DNA of 64,000 nt from Crambe crambe (lineage: Eukaryota; Porifera; Demospongiae; Poecilosclerida; Crambeidae). A model generated the notes under the pieces. It was not told where the DNA came from and ran no database searches. It saw nothing but the letters and a program-made list of their open reading frames with translations. A program made the position numbers and the translations under genes. Location: NCBI GenBank assembly GCA_963924555.1, contig OZ004590.1, positions 1,837,001 through 1,901,000 of the forward strand, written 5' to 3'. Below, piece by piece: positions 1 to 10,973 of the stretch (the first letter of the stretch is position 1; each line of letters begins with the position of its first letter).

Positions 1-480
1 GTGATCTCATAGTTAGTGGTAGCTACATATGTTTATACAGTAGTTACTGAAGTATATAATTAGCTATACAAGTGCTGAGAATAGCTACCAATAAGTTATG
101 CAAAATCCACTTTATCAAGGTTGTAGACAAGGAGGGCTTGGGGAATTATCTTGGCCTTGCTTTATATGGACATAATCAAAATTATATTCCTGTGGAGTCA
201 GGTAAATAACAGAGACAATAGATATGGCTGCTATGAAAAGTATTTCTCAGAGTTTAACAACAAAACATTTAACATTCAATTTCAGTGTACGCTATACCTT
301 CACTTATAGCTATGCTTATCCTATATATATATGTAGCTACACTGCTATAGCTACCTGCATCTACCTGAGTATACATTGGTTGGTCATGTGAAATATGTGA
401 CCAGTGACTATATAGTATTCCATTACTGCACAAAATTAAAGGACACCAAATTCACATCTTAAAATTTAATAGCCACATAG
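1..480. repeat. Receptor 5'-flank duplicate, left edge
   Basis: No gene seen. About 300 bp here is a diverged copy of 44,329-44,625, with a shorter match near 20,725-20,830. Shared landmarks include GTGCTGAGAATAG, GGAGGGCTTGGGGAATTATC and TCAAAATTATATTCCTG. Beside gene C and the orphan exon at 43,993 this sequence lies upstream of the receptor first exon, so another minus-strand receptor copy may begin just left of the window. That last step is inference. Confidence 0.55.
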
Positions 481-498
481 CTAATTATTGTACAGGTA

Positions 499-1790
499 GT
501 GTCGGAATCCCTCAAAATCATGTTGAAAGGACATGCATTTTTAATTGTTGATTTATCATTACAATAGTAGGCAATTGGGTTTGTGCAGGCATAGGGGCTG
601 TGTTTAGAGAATTTCTAAGAGAGGCAAAATTAGTGCTCTAATGATTGAAGTAGGCTCTGGGGATTACCTTTGTATGTACCTATGGCTGGGAGAAGGTAGT
701 CAAGTTAAAATTTAAGGGGCCTCCCTGCCTGCCACTCCCCTTTCTCCTCCTAACCCTGCATTTGTGTAATGTGACTGAGTTCAAGGGTCATCTACAGACG
801 ATGGAGGGATAGAAACAGGAACTAATAGAAGTTGCTCTGTACAAACTACTACAAACTCTAAAACAACTTTTCTTGGTGTGGAAAGAAAAAAAAAGAGGTG
901 TGCTTGTGATACCAGTGAGGGTTGGGAAAAGTGTGAATTAGAATCAAGAATCCTTTTGTGGGATATGCTCCAAACTGCGTCATTCAAAAATGAGTGAAAG
1001 TTATGAAAATCTAAAGCCACTGCATAAGTGTTTACTGGAGGATTTTGAAGTGGCTGCTGTGGACGATTTAGCAAAGCAGAAACCATTCAGTTATAATGTT
1101 ATTGATCAGTTATTTGATCTCTGAAAGTGAAATGTGTAGACAAATGTAGTAATTTTGTATTTTGCCACTTACTAAAAGCCTTAGGCAAGGAAACACTCGA
1201 GTATTGGGACTATAAAATATTTCAGGGCCTGTAATTAGATCTGTGCATGGATACTTGGCATTGTGGAATACTAAAGATGTAGGGCTGAACAGCCGAGATT
1301 TTCTTTGGGAGTAACTGCTGTGTATATATATGTAGCTCCCCCACGGAACAATGCATAATTACATGATAAGTTGTTCTGGATCAGTGGTTACTACTCCCAA
1401 ACACACAATCTGTACACGTTTCTCAAAGTTTGTAGTCTACCTTGGGAGGGGTACCTCCCAGTAAAAGACACTTAGGGATCAGCCACTTTGTCCTTTATAG
1501 AGAGATTATTCTTTAATACTATGGGAAAGGGCCCAAAAGAGTGTCCTTTGTTGGGAGGTTGTCCTCTTCTTGGAGTGTCCTTTATCGGAGGTTCCACTGT
1601 AGAATGCAATGGAGCAATGAGAGACATTAAGAGTGGATTAATAGCTTATTTCCAAGGTAGACTGGTACTATTACAAGTCAACCATAAACGAGCAGTTGTG
1701 GACTGTATGACTCTACAAACTGATGTTCCTTTGAGAAACGTGTACAGATTGTGTGTTTGGGAATAATTCAACTTGTCTTGGAATCCAAAA
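499..1790 (+). repeat. Segmental repeat R1, copy 1
   Basis: First of three long R1 copies (others 1,780-3,115 and 12,971-14,540; partial copy 53,420-53,780). Landmarks are TTACAATAGT, AATGATTGAAGTAGG and GAAGTGGCTGCTGTGGA. The reading frame that stays open in copy 3 is broken here. The distal part, from about 1,367, holds an inverted repeat (TTGTTCTGGATCAGTGG ... TTCAACTTGTC) and the GGAGGTTCCACTGTAG end typical of pogo/Tigger-like TIRs. Confidence 0.7.
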
Positions 1791-3115
1791 TCAACTTAGT
1801 TTATCATTGAATCCCCCAAGCTGATGATAGTCCATAATTTCATTTCAAGGGTAAAAATACTGAAAAGACATGCATTGTAAACTTTATTTGTGGATTTGTC
1901 ATTACAATAGTGGTTGATGTTATTGTAACTAAAACAATAGGCAAAAATTATAGTGTTCTAATGATTGAAGTAGGTTCTGGGGAGTATCTTTGTATGTACC
2001 TATATGGTCAAGTTAAAATTTCAGAAGTAAGAGGGCCTCCCTGCCTGCCACTCCCCTTTCTCCTCCTCTCAAATGCAACCCTGCGCTTGTGTAATGTGAC
2101 TGTTAGCTATACTGCATTCCTCTTAGAGTTCAAGGGTCACCTACAGACGATGGAGAGATAAAAGCAGGAACTAATAGAAATTACTCTGTACAAATTACTA
2201 TACAAACTCTAAAAAAACTTTTCTTGATGTGGAAAGGAAAAAAAAAAGAGGTGTGCTTGTGATACCAGTGAGGGTTGGGAAAAAGACAGTGTGGATCAGA
2301 ATCAGGGCACAAACACATGTCAATACATGTCAATATATTGTCGGCAAGAAGGAGGTCTATGTTTGGGAGATCGTGCTTTCCAAAGGAGTGGTGATGCTCA
2401 AGACAAAATAACTAAAAGGGTTTCTAGTTTCTATAACTAAACCAATTCTCATGGTGATAACTCATCACAGAAAGAATGCATTATTCGAAAGTTGTGTGAA
2501 AATCTAAGCCACCGCATAAGTGTTTACAGGAGGATTTTGAAGTGGCTGCTGTGGAGGGTTTAGCAAAGCAGAAACCATTCAGTTTTAATGTTATTGATCA
2601 GTTATTTGATCTAAATGTGTAGACAAATGTAGTAATTTTGTATTTCCCAGAGTGTATACACTTACTAAAAGACACATGCACTCATGAGTATTGGGACTAT
2701 AAAGGCCTGTAATTAGATTTGTGCATGGATACTTGGCATTGTGGAATGCTAAAAATGTAGGACTGCACTTACTGAGATTTCCTTTGGGAGTAGCTATTAC
2801 GTAGCTGTGTATGATATGTACATATAGCTAGCTCCCCCATGGAACAATGTATAATTACATGATAAGTTGTTCTGGATCAGTGGTTACTACACCCAAACAA
2901 ATAACCTGCACACATGCATGTTTCTCAAAGTTTGTAGTCTACCTTGGAAGTGGTACCTCTGAGTAAAGGACACTTTGGGATCAGCCACTTTGTCCTTTAT
3001 AGAGAGATTATTCTTTAATACTATGGGAAAGGGCCCAAAAGAGTGTCCTTTGTTGGGAGGTTGTCCTTTTTTGGAGTGTCCATCAGAGGTTCCACTGTAG
3101 AATACAATTTTTTCA
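1780..3115 (+). repeat. Segmental repeat R1, copy 2
   Basis: Head-to-tail with copy 1, so a local tandem duplication. It carries the same blocks as copies 1 and 3, including a 60-codon open stretch at 2,229-2,411 that matches the start of the copy 3 ORF before indels close it. The inverted-repeat end present in copies 1 and 3 is truncated here near 3,110. Confidence 0.7.
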
Positions 3116-3119
3116 TAAT

Positions 3120-3840
3120 AGCTTGTAAACTTTATAAGCTTTAACAGCTTTTAATGTTTATTTTATGTGAACCGATCAATCATGCGGTTATTCTGATCTC
3201 TGAAAATGAAATAGTAACAAGCTAATTTGAAATTTGCATCCCCAAGAGTCCCAGGCAAGGAATCACTCGGAAATAATTCAGGGCTTGGAGTGGTGCAGTT
3301 AGATCTGTAATTGTACACACATAATAATTGTTTGTAGAGGGGCATCTGGAGTGTAGGGCACTTAGCTATCAAGATCAGGATTATGGAGCATTGCTGTGTA
3401 AATGGATATCATAGACCCAGGGCAACCCTGTAGTGTGATGTGATTGGGGTATTCTATATACATGCATACACCCTTTACAGCTATAGTCAGCTTATGGAGG
3501 AGTTGATGTGAATATCTGCTGTAATAAACATGATAAAAGCTGTATAGTCAGCAATCCCTGCTGAATTAGAGATCTGTATAAACAGCACAGTTAGCTATGA
3601 TTGTCAACAAGTATAAGCTAGGTAACTTCAACAATGCTTTTGGGCAGTCCACATAATAATTATACATATACATACTATGTCCCATCTCATTGAATACTTT
3701 ATGATGCATGATAGTGACCATTAGCTACATGAGAATAATCTCATGAGCCTGCACTGAGAGATGTTATGAGAATACTGAAGCAGCAGTATCAATTAAGTTA
3801 ATATGATGCTAGCTATTTGTTCTGGTCAGATGGTGTTTCA
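3120..3840. repeat. Segmental repeat S, copy 1 (no gene)
   Basis: Similar to 15,040-15,830 and 62,690-63,240. Shared landmarks are TAACAGCTTTTAATGTTT, GATCTGTAATTGTACACAC, GGAGTTGATGTGAATAT and CATTGAATACTTTATGATGC. No coding potential seen; it follows R1 both here and at 14.5-15.0 kb, so R1 and S probably duplicated together. Confidence 0.65.
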
Positions 3841-4100
3841 GTCATGATTCTTCACCATGCCAGTGCCTCCGACCTGTCAGATGGTGTTCCAGCCACTCCT
3901 CAGTATAGATGCTCATCCTACATTGCTGTATGTAGTCTGCTCACTTCACCATGCCAGTGTGCGTGCCTCCAACCTGATTTCAGCCCATCTTAATACCATG
4001 TATATTTTGTTAGTAGCTAATGCTATTAAATTTACCTAAATTTCAATAAAAATATTGAGGAATCAGTATGGTTGGAGCCTGGCTAGCCTCTGCCATGCAC
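3841..4100. repeat. Degenerate copy of the 39.5/41.4-kb MITE-field unit
   Basis: The stretch with GATGGTGTTCCAG, CAGTATAGATGCTCATC and GCTCACTTCACCATGCCAG matches, in inverse orientation, the unit repeated at 39,420-39,600, 40,320-40,460 and 41,370-41,540, and directly matches 23,285-23,420. It is non-coding. A short internal ORF (3,857-4,039) is a by-product. Confidence 0.5.
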
Positions 4101-4269
4101 ATGTTATTCATCTACATTGCTGTTATTGTATAGTTTGATATTGAATAATACACGAACTTTGTTATAAATAACTAATACTTGATCACCAGTTCTACGTACC
4201 TACAAAAGAAGATAGATTAAAAAGGTTATTGTGAATTTCTACATCTAATCACAAAGAAAAAGAATGGAA

Positions 4270-4713
4270 ACAAGTGAGCGCAAAAAATTTCTTCTAAATA
4301 AAAAGTGAAGTAGGGATAGCAATAAAATTTAGCTGCATTAGCTATTACTATTCCTATCACTCCTAGCCCTCCTAATTTCAATAGCTAACCACACCTACTT
4401 CTCTCACCCTAAGTGAGTCAAGTACCCCTTACCCATACCCACAGCAATATTACTATTCCTACTTCACTCCTAGGCCTCCTAAATGGGTGTGGTGATAGGT
4501 CTAGGAGTGAAGTAGGAATAGTAATTTTATAATATTGCTGTGGGTATGGGTAAGGGGTTACTTGACTCACTTAGGGTGAGAGAAGTAGGTGTGGTTAGCT
4601 ATTGAAATTAGGAGGGCTGGGAGTGATAGGAATAGTAATAGCTAATGCAGCTAAATTTTATTGCTATCCCTACTTCACTTTTTATTTAGAAGAAATTTTT
4701 TGCACTCACTTGT
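4270..4713. mobile_element. 444-bp palindromic (snap-back) MITE
   Basis: The left arm starts ACAAGTGAGCGCAAAAAATT and is repeated as its reverse complement ending AATTTTTTGCACTCACTTGT. The arms are about 215 bp and near perfect, meeting near 4,490. It sits in what corresponds to the intron below the stalk exon of receptor relic D. Related palindromes lie at 23,631, 38,363, 39,856 and 40,738. There is no ORF; it is a non-autonomous DNA element or fold-back element. Confidence 0.85.
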
Positions 4714-4769
4714 GGTAATAGCACTGATTGCATGACTAGCTATAAACACATCTAAGGCTTAGTACTTAC

Positions 4770-5202
4770 TCCTTGCTGTAGTATTAGCATCAATAACAAC
4801 TGTAGTAATAATGATTTCAACTGTTGTTGTACCTTCCTCCACACAAACTGAATTAGATGCTGAGTAATTAGCTATTAAGAGAATAGTCAATAAAAACATC
4901 CAACTCTCAATGTAAACTACCATTGAATAGGTTTGTATCCTTTGTTCCATTGCCAGCAAGATTCACTGGAGTGATAGTGCAGCCACTGGCCCGACATAAA
5001 TCTGTATCCAGTAGAATAGTGACATTTGTAGTATTAATGCCACATTGAGAAAATAATGTATTGTTGAGAGTCCATCACATCCACACAGTAAGTGATGTCA
5101 GGATCTACTCCAGTAAGGTCAAGTGTGAAAGGAGCCTCCCACATGATGGTAACTGACTGATCTGAATAGAGACATTAGTGATGTCGACTCTCTCCAGAGT
5201 AC
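4770..5202 (-). pseudogene. Receptor relic D: FN3 exon plus stalk exon
   Basis: On the minus strand, 5,202-4,921 aligns with the 282-nt FN3 exons of genes B and C, starting after CCAG with GTACTCTGG and ending CAATG before gtagtt. A one-base deletion before the conserved tryptophan (CAGATCAGTCAG in place of CAGGATCAGTCAG) and a two-base deletion in the middle break the frame. 4,859-4,770 is a stalk exon (SNSVCVEEGTTTVEIIITT...) with an intact donor GTAAGT. No Ig, signal or transmembrane exons were found nearby, so it is a partial duplicate. Confidence 0.8.
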
Positions 5203-5228
5203 CTGGAATTCCTAATTAAATGTATTAA

Positions 5229-6161
5229 CAGGGTTTCATTTAGGATTATACCCGGGGCAAAATGAAGGTTGAGCAAATAAGGGGGGGCAAGCATATCCGC
5301 GCGCTTGCGTGTGGAAAAATCTATGACCTAACCACGCCCACTTTTGCCTTACACCGTTTGGATAAACTGCACCCACTTGATGATATTAACAATGACTTAT
5401 GTGTTATCAATGGACATTACCTACACATCATCACCTATCAATATGTGTGCAGAGGAAGATATATCAGTTTCAGAGCTGGTAAGTATTCCCGGAAATTCTT
5501 TGATCTATTCTTTGTAATGGCTCTTAGCCTTGGGGGACTCAGCCTAGCCTCGCACCAGGCTCTCAGGAAGGGGGAGGGGGAAGGAAAAGAGAGCCTGGTT
5601 GCCACTGTCTGTGCATGCGCTGATTTTTTAAGCCGCGAATCACCACGCGCGTGCTATGTTAGTCATAAAACGTCATTTAAGCATGGTTTCGACCACGAGG
5701 GTTTGTCGTTTGTAGTGAACAGCAATAGAAGTGTCCTCATCTTGGGTAACACTACTACAATGAAGAAGCAGTGGGTAACAATCCTTGTTTCGAGGGCGAA
5801 AAGGACAACTGAGCAGAATACTAGTAGTAGTAGACAATATACTTTGACCTATGACGTTTAGTGTTGCGGACATACACAGGCAAGTATCCGGATTCCGCAA
5901 AATCGCGGAAAAATCAGCGCATGTGCAGACAGTGGCAACCAGGCTCTCTTTTCCTTCCCCCTCCCCCTTCTTCCTGAGAGCCTGGCGCGAGGCTAGACTC
6001 AGCCATGCTTATCTAACTAAAAATATACTGGAATAGTAGGCTTGTTGTATTAACTATGTCATTTAGTTAATATTACTGAAATCCCAAGGGGGGGCGAACC
6101 ATTGCCAAAGGGGGGGGGGGCGAATGCCCCCCTTCTCCCCCCCCCCTTAAATGAACCCCTG
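5229..6161. mobile_element. hAT-type element with 5-bp TSD, carrying a nested MITE
   Basis: The ends are CAGGGTTTCATTTAGG and CTTAAATGAACCCCTG, imperfect inverted repeats starting CAGGG. They are flanked by ATTAA on both sides (5,224-5,228 and 6,162-6,166), a 5-bp target duplication. The flanking sequence resembles the intron upstream of the FN3 exon in gene C, so the element went into the receptor-D intron. A MULE-like MITE (5,545-5,995) sits inside. The internal ORFs are built from arms of the MITE and are not genes. Confidence 0.7.
5545..5995. mobile_element. MULE-like MITE, 9-bp TSD (copy 1)
   Basis: 451 bp. The termini are TAGCCTCGCACCAGGCTCTC and its near-perfect inverse, with TIRs of about 80 bp or more including a GGGGGAGGGGGAAGGAAAAG tract. 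A perfect 9-bp duplication GACTCAGCC flanks it (5,536-5,544 and 5,996-6,004). Mutator-like elements typically give 9-bp duplications. The terminus resembles those at 8,911, 17,167 and 26,541. Confidence 0.85.
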
Positions 6162-6195
6162 ATTAAGCCTCCAGGTCATCCCTACACAAGGGTAA

Positions 6196-6732
6196 CAGTG
6201 GCGGATTTAGAGTGGTTTCTGTGGTTTCCATTGAAACCCCCATTGCTCCGCGCTAGCGCGTGTGATAGGTGGCCGGCCAGTCTATAGCGCGTGCTAATTT
6301 TTAATATCCACCTGTCAGTACAGTACTGAGCATGCTCAGAGTCTTTTCTAAGAGCCTTCATCCAGAAACGGCTAGCTAGCTGAAGCCATAGATTGTAACC
6401 GGGATTGGAAACGCAATATAAACTGCCCGGCCACTCCTTATTGCGCATGCCTGCATTAATTAATACAATAATACAATAAGAAAAAAGATAATAATTATCA
6501 AATTTGGATATTAAGTGTGCAACCATTGATCCTGGTGATTTCTTTCAGGTTCTTCTTCACCTCTGCACCTTCTTGTTCTCTGCCCGAACTATGAGTGAAG
6601 ATATTGAAGCCTCCCTCTCAGTTGATCATCCCTGAGGAATATAATATTATGTCTGGCCTGCTGTAACTCTATAATTGTCTGTTGAAAGGGGGTTTCAGTG
6701 GAAACCTAGAAACCCCTCTAAATCCGCCACTG
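6196..6732. mobile_element. hAT-like MITE (CAGTGGCGGATTTAGAG)
   Basis: 537 bp, bounded by CAGTGGCGGATTTAGAG and CTCTAAATCCGCCACTG as inverted repeats. The interior is non-coding, with GC-rich GCGCTAGCGCG-type sequence. I could not see a clean target duplication (GGTAA left, TACTA right), so the flanks may have changed. The terminal sequence is of the same style as the 5-bp-TSD element at 19,116. Confidence 0.7.
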
Positions 6733-7086
6733 TACTATCATCCATTTTTTAGCAGGGCTGGGATGAGAGTGGTAGTGATAGAGAGGCATGGTTATAGAAC
6801 TGTTGTATCATACTGCTATAGATCATCACTATCGTTGTAAAATTCAACAGCTCTCGAGTTGATCCTCTGAGTCAGCTCTCGAGATGAATTACAGCTATGG
6901 CTGTAATGACAGTGTAAACTTGAATGATGATTTCTCAATCTAATGACACAATCTGGAGAAAAATTGGGTCGTGCTATGGCTATGTTCCATAATATGAAAG
7001 TGTAGCATTTTACCCTGACCAGTGCAGTGTGGCATTGCTTTAGCCTCTACTTTATTCAGAAAATAGGCCGCTTCCTCAGTACAGTC
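6733..7086. other. No gene seen
   Basis: AT-rich spacer between two mobile elements. It carries a short direct repeat (AGCTCTCGAGTTGATC / AGCTCTCGAGATGAAT). No open frame, exon-like segment or TIR recognised. Confidence 0.5.
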
Positions 7087-7947
7087 ACTTATCAGAGTCT
7101 CTATGTAGGGATGACTCGGACGGCCGCGCGCGCTCTTCTCTAATATTATTATTCTTATTCTTCTTCTTAGACAACCATATCTCTCGAACCACTCAAGCTA
7201 CAGCCATAATTTCTGGACAAATCCACTCCAAATTCTACAACTACGATCTTTTCTACTCGTTGATCCTCGAAAGAGTCGATGAAAAAGGAGACACTACGGA
7301 GCACAGCACTCGACTAATTCAATTAGGAAGCCATCTTTTCTATAATACGCGTGCGCATGTATTTGAATATCCAATTATTCGAAATCATAATTATTACTCA
7401 GCTGTCTCTAGCTAGCTCTAGCTCTGGATAATGATGATAGACTACTGTATCGATTCGGGGATTTAGATTCACCACGGTAGATTCTATTTCAGCATCTTCG
7501 ACCTCCAAGTATGGCTCAATAAAACACAACACCTTGACTCGATAATGATTGGGCTGGTATGCTATTGGAGAACTATTGGAGAATTTCTTTCATCTGTCCC
7601 TGCATACACATAGAAGAATGAACTGTATACATAGCTAAAACCATAAAAGAGAGGAAAAAAGACCGGGAACAAGTAAGGGAAAAAGCATTTCTTGAAATGA
7701 AAAAAGATGTAGGGATGACCACTGCTCAAAAAAGTAAGGAAACAAGAAGGATGAAATGGGATCAATCTTTGTTCTGTACATCCAGCCAACATTCCCTACA
7801 TATACGTCGGGTAGCATCAGATTATAATGTAGTATATGTAGGGATTGTTGGCTGGATGTACAGAACAAAGATTGATCCCATTTCATCCTTCTTGTTTCCT
7901 TACTTTTTTGAGCAGTGGTCATCCCTACATCTTTTTTCATTTCATAC
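7087..7947. mobile_element. Hairpin-ended element (T2) with palindrome, truncated
   Basis: It begins with a degenerate end, TATCAGAGTCTCTATGTAGGGATGACTCGG-like, shared with 21,475. It then runs through the block with GACAACCATATCTCTCG, found again at 21,750 and inverted at 22,770, and on to a palindrome at 7,669-7,947 (arms with TGTAGGGATGACCACTGC and GCAGTGGTCATCCCTACA). The right palindrome arm stops short of the ACTTGT end seen at 22,280 and 28,582. ORFs inside are palindrome translations. Confidence 0.65.
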
Positions 7948-8785
7948 AAAGAAGCAATGTGCATGCGTAACAAACGTAGTTGCCATGACTCTCGATCATC
8001 TCATTTTGAGGTCAGAAAAGACAAAAGTCAGCTCTAAGATATTAATCTAGGCTGTAAGGAGAGCATGTAAACTTCGAGTAAGTAGCAGTTAGTGTCCAAG
8101 ACTTCAAAGCATGATAGCCACTAGCGATAGCCTAGACAAAGTCTTAAATTATCTAGCTAGTGGATTGTGAAGAAGTCTTACCATCTTCATCATCTATTCG
8201 TAATCTTCCTCCCTCACTGCTTCATATCAACACTAGCTAAGTCATCATGTATTGTTTAGCAAAACAAAAAAAAATTATATCAAGTGGGTGCCAAAAGGTG
8301 TGGTTAAGGAAAAAAAGTGGGCATGGTTTTTTTCCCATGCACAAGGTGGATATTTTCAAACCCCCCTCTCAAAAACTCTGGCTACAGGGCTGTTTCCCCA
8401 GCCTCATCCCAGGCCTGGACTACTGGATTAGCCAAGCACCTACAATGCACTTAGACAAGCCTGCACTTACAATTGTGGGCATGCTGGTAAAAGGTCAAAA
8501 TCAATATGTACACGTAGACCAGGCAGCATACATAGGAAGCTGCCTACCACAAGGTGCTTCTATGGCTAAGGATTAATTGTGGATATGTGCAGTGTATATG
8601 ACCACAAATCTCAATTTGCATGATTGGGGGCGGGGTAAGTGTTACAGTTTTTGTTTTCTATTCATGCAGCTTACATAACTCAAAGGCAAAGATTTGAAGC
8701 ACAAAATCAATTATAGAGCCTATCAGCTATAGGAATTAAAAGCTATAGGAATTAAAAGCTATAGGAATTCTTGCTATGCTTGTTA
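7948..8785. other. No supported gene
   Basis: Contains a 109-codon ATG ORF (8,247-8,576) with no recognisable domain or splice context, and three tandem copies of AGCTATAGGAATTAAA near 8,726-8,769. I see nothing firm here. Confidence 0.4.
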
Positions 8786-9811
8786 TCAAATGCTGCACAT
8801 AGCCCTAGTTATTAATTCGTGGTGCTGAATAATAATCAGTTGATCTCTCAATACATTGGTTTGAGATACTCCAGCTATCTGAGATTTATGCTGTTGCTCT
8901 ACCCACCATCTAGTCTCGCAAGCCAGCCGTATTTTTCACGCGCAAAAAGGGGGAGGGGGAAAGGAAGAAAAATACGTCTGGTCAGACTGGCCAGGTTTTT
9001 GTGAACTCCACCAGAATCTTGGCGAGCCAATCAGATCAAAGTAGTCATGTGATGTTCAATAAATCATGTGACATGATGACGTATTGCTACTTTTTCTAGC
9101 TCGCGCGTGAAACTGAACCGAAGCAGTAGAGAAGAGAAGCCACAGTGTAGAGGAGGTAGGTGCAGCTATGGACGAGGCAACCAAAATGCTTGGGTAGTCT
9201 AGCTTTAGAGAAAACCAAAGGCGCATCATAGCCAGTTTTTGCAAGTGGCCGAAGTGATGTCTTCGCTAGCATGCCTACTGGCAGTGGCAAATCAATTTTT
9301 TATTATAACTGCATTTTGCCAACTTTATTTGACTAACAGACGCCTCCATTGCCATAATAATATATTCAAATTAGTCATGTGATTTTAATGTGACTTGACC
9401 GCGCGACTAAAATAAATTGCATTCCTTTTGTTCACAAAATCCTGGCGAGTCTGACCAGACTGTATATGGAATATTCAGGCTGGCTGGCGAGACTACCCAC
9501 CATCCAGAAAAATTAGCTCTAAAATCCTTATGTCTAGTTGTCCTGAATATGAAATCACAAACTGTTTCCAAAACAGCTTCTACATTAGAAGCACATGTTG
9601 CAATTTCATATCGAATATCTGGATCTTGTACACTTTCCCATACAGCATTGAGTTCTTCCAAAATAGCTTGAAGTTGACCAATACCCACAGTATCTAGTAC
9701 ACCACTATCAGCCTTAGAGGACGTTGTCAATCTTCCCAGAATACGCACTAGTAACTCTGAAGCCGTTTCTAGCAGTTTCCTTTGGATTATAGCTGTACTT
9801 TGTTCCTCCAT
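8786..9811 (-). pseudogene. Unknown helical protein ORF interrupted by a MITE
   Basis: The minus-strand ORF from ATG 9,811 encodes MEEQSTAIIQRKLLETASEL and continues as a helix-rich, Leu/Glu-rich sequence to ...RANFSGWW at the MITE boundary. The 9-bp duplication GATGGTGGG (minus strand) then begins the MITE, which adds about 30 foreign residues before a stop at 9,407. If the MITE (8,911-9,495) and one duplication are discounted, the same frame runs on for about 40 codons beyond the insertion (VEQQHKSQIAG...) to a TGA at 8,786. The insertion therefore hit coding sequence. I do not recognise the family. The region could be a single-exon gene of about 145 residues or one exon of a larger gene. 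An in-frame stop just upstream (TGA AGA TTG) supports the downstream ATG. Confidence 0.55.
8911..9495. mobile_element. MULE-like MITE, 9-bp TSD (copy 2), in an ORF
   Basis: 585 bp. It starts TAGTCTCGCAAGCCAGCC and ends as the inverse GGCTGGCTGGCGAGACTA. A second inverted block, GTCTGGTCAGACT, lies inside each arm. A perfect 9-bp duplication CCCACCATC flanks it (8,902-8,910, 9,496-9,504). It splits the minus-strand ORF described at 8,786-9,811. Confidence 0.87.
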
Positions 9812-9865
9812 GACAAGGCCAATTGCACCGCGACCCCGGTCAAGGAAACGTATCAAGCCGGCCAA

Positions 9866-10730
9866 TCTTCACGCATGCGCGCGCACCGCCGATATGCACT
9901 AGAGCACAGGATTCTGCTAGCCTACATATTCATGGAATGGTAAGTTTTGATATACTAGAAACCATAGATTCCTTGCTGCCACTGAATTAACTATTGTAGC
10001 TCCAGCATTTTATCTGCAAGTGGGCTTTTTGAAGTGACAGAGGGGTAGGAAGCAAATTTTGAGTGGAGGGGCCATCACCCCAAAAATGACTTAAACTTTA
10101 TGAAAATATCATCTGGCTCAACTGAACATTCTTTCTGAGAAATTGAGCCAGTCTTTTGAGTAGCTAAGTCCTGGTCCATCAAAAGAGAAAAAGAACAGGC
10201 ATGATATCAAAAATATTATAGGTAGATGTCAAAACATTCTGGGCAGTGTGCATGAGTATTTGAGAATAGGATTATAGGGACAATAGTGGCCTAGACCCAA
10301 CCTATAGGGGCATGAAATATTTTAAACATTATTTCTTATTACAATTCATGCATAGCTAGCTAGCTAGCTATAATACACCAAGGAATTAGTTCCAAGCAGA
10401 GGAAATCTTGCTATTTAGACTACATCCATGGCATTTAATATTGATTCTACATAGCTACCCCACACTAAAATGATTAGTGCAATTTGAAGATAGAGCTTGG
10501 GGGTGGGGGCGCATGAGTACCATGAAAATGACACAAACATGGACAGAACTGCGATGTAACAAAATATCATTTTTGAATAGTTTCTATGATAGGTAGTTGA
10601 CAATTACTTTATATAGTATAAGTATGTTATAAAATTAATAGCACAGCTTCTCAATAGAATGTCAATAATTATTATAACAGATCTAGATATATTGTTATGG
10701 GTGCGCATCGTTTTAAACACTGTACATTAA
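9866..10730. other. No gene seen
   Basis: AT-rich DNA with a short GCTA repeat (TAGCTAGCTAGCTAGCTATA near 10,353). No domain, TIR or convincing exon recognised. Confidence 0.45.
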
Positions 10731-10973
10731 ATGGAATTATGTCAAATTTGGAAAAGGGTAGATGAAGGCCTTGCACTGGAAGAGATTCAGAGTCTCAAAG
10801 TTATCACTAGAAGTAGTATGGAAGGAGCTTGAAGTTTTTTCTAAGTTGATTTTCAGGGGCAGGAATCAGCACTGCAGGGACAAGGCTTACCAAATGATTG
10901 TCAGGGTAAATGTAACTATGTAATTAACATGAATTAATGTACATCAATTTTACGGAGTATTGTAACTGCATAG

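Noticed and set aside
5262-6036. 199-aa plus-strand ORF and the 61-aa ORF after it
   Set aside because: They span the arms of the 5,545-5,995 MITE and the hAT-type element interior; no domain.
7562-8050. Overlapping ORFs with nearly the same peptide on both strands
   Set aside because: Mirror translations of a palindromic MITE; same at 28,207-28,595 and 21,968-22,376.
8247-8576. 109-aa ORF
   Set aside because: No domain, splice context or repeat support; length is within chance.
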